A DNA stretch of 27,930 bases from Willaertia magna (taxonomy: Eukaryota; Heterolobosea; Eutetramitea; Acrasida; Naegleriidae), in the NCBI GenBank assembly GCA_902984215.1, contig CADWAF010004198.1, positions 1 to 27,930 of the forward strand. The letters are read 5' to 3'. Positions 27,477 through 27,930 of this stretch are shown piece after piece; within the stretch, counting starts at the first letter, position 1; every line of letters begins with the position of its first letter. The notes beneath the pieces are model-generated. The model saw only the letters and a program-made list of their open reading frames with translations, did no database searches and was not told the origin of the DNA. The position numbers and the translations under genes are program-made.

Positions 27477-27930
27477 TTAATGTTTCTTTAAATATTTCTT
27501 AACATGTTTCTTGGCCTTCTTTGCATAAGATTTTAAAGTCTTTTTAACACCCTTCTTATAAGTTTTTACCTTTTTGTGATTCTTCTTTGGTTTATAAACA
27601 TTAGTCTTTTTCTTTTGATGTTTATAAACTTCATATGGAACACAAATCTTCTTCTTTTCAGCACAGACAGTTCTTTCTGCATATTTAACACATTCTTTCT
27701 TACCACCAGTGAATTGATATTTAGCACAAACCTTAAATCCAGGTGATTTCTTAATACATCTCTTTGTGTACTTTCTCTTAACACATTTCTTTTCTACCTT
27801 CTTGTATTGTGTACAATATGGAATTGATTTGTAAACACAACATTGTTCAACTGTCTTATACTTTTCACAAACTCTAACTTTCTTGAATAAATCACAGAAA
27901 GTATTTGGAGTCCATTTAACACAGAATCTA
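27477..27930 (-). CDS. Cys/Lys-rich basic protein, 5' part outside the window
   Basis: A frame of 150 codons enters from the right edge and stops at 27477-27479, so the N-terminus (and any signal peptide) is not seen. The visible part has 13 Cys spaced irregularly, mostly 6 to 14 residues apart (TFCDLFKKVRVCEKYK, EQCCVYKSIPYC, KKCVKRKYTKRC, KVCAKYQF, KECVKYAERTVC, KKICVPYEV). A Cys-free tail rich in Lys, Tyr and His follows (KKVKTYKKGVKKTLKSY, KHVKKYLKKH). No family is recognised. The Cys density without CxxC zinc knuckles suggests a disulfide-stabilised secreted or cyst-wall-type protein, which is inference. Codon choice (AAG, GGT, GTT, AGA) resembles eEF2, pointing to strong expression. The gene is tail-to-tail with the F-box/ClpS gene, 214 bp away. 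Confidence 0.75.
   Translation of the reverse strand, partial: RFCVKWTPNTFCDLFKKVRVCEKYKTVEQCCVYKSIPYCTQYKKVEKKCVKRKYTKRCIKKSPGFKVCAKYQFTGGKKECVKYAERTVCAEKKKICVPYEVYKHQKKKTNVYKPKKNHKKVKTYKKGVKKTLKSYAKKAKKHVKKYLKKH

Noticed and set aside
1..27930. CRISPR arrays, insertion sequences, bacterial operons or viral insertions
   Set aside because: No spaced direct repeats, transposase or capsid/polymerase motifs seen; introns and gene content are eukaryotic nuclear.

Overview
This window is nuclear DNA from a unicellular, mitochondriate eukaryote with an AT-rich genome. Asn-rich and Thr-rich low-complexity runs fill the protein loops, genes are packed on both strands with roughly 50-600 bp between them, and introns are short (about 40-90 nt) with mostly GTAAGT/GTAGGT donors and AATAG/TGTAG acceptors. 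The standard code is used. The mix of a Dicer, an lvsG/WDR81-type BEACH pseudokinase, a cyclic-nucleotide-binding channel, COQ7 and many F-box/LRR-type genes fits a free-living amoeboid protist. A heterolobosean such as Naegleria or its relatives is my best guess, with Amoebozoa as the alternative; this assignment is weak.

Layout from left to right: a partial F-box/LRR gene (-); COQ7 for ubiquinone synthesis (-); a Ras GTPase (-); a two-exon 927-aa coiled-coil gene (-); a divergent two-exon C1D/Rrp47 exosome cofactor (+); a cyclic-nucleotide-binding cation channel (-); an intron-less, high-expression eEF2 (-); a 593-bp divergent promoter region; a huge lvsG/WDR81-like pseudokinase-BEACH-WD40 gene (+); tail-to-tail with it, 13 bp away, an unrecognised MGNS-starting protein (-); a two-exon Dicer (-); a palindrome-rich spacer; an RCC1-repeat protein (-); an unrecognised multi-exon gene (+); a two-exon Ap4A phosphorylase (-); an F-box protein carrying two ClpS-like domains (+); and a 5'-truncated Cys/Lys-rich protein (-).

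The most interesting items are these. (1) The F-box gene at 25975-27262 fuses an SCF-recruiting F-box to tandem ClpS-like folds. The first keeps the Asn-Asp and His of the bacterial N-degron pocket, which suggests an SCF-type N-recognin. (2) The gene at 18932-21868 becomes a helicase-less PAZ-RNaseIIIa-RNaseIIIb-dsRBD Dicer only after a 60-nt intron inside PAZ is removed. Its RNase IIIb domain has lost all four metal ligands and RNase IIIa has an Asp-to-Asn change. (3) The spacer upstream of that Dicer holds stacked perfect palindromes and a duplicated element. (4) The channel has a non-canonical pore filter. (5) Tandem splice donors in the Ap4A phosphorylase gene could act as an on/off switch.

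The genes are functionally independent and form no operon. Shared themes are ubiquitin-ligase adaptors (F-box genes at both ends) and RNA processing (Dicer, C1D). All splice sites were found by eye from frame continuity and family conservation.
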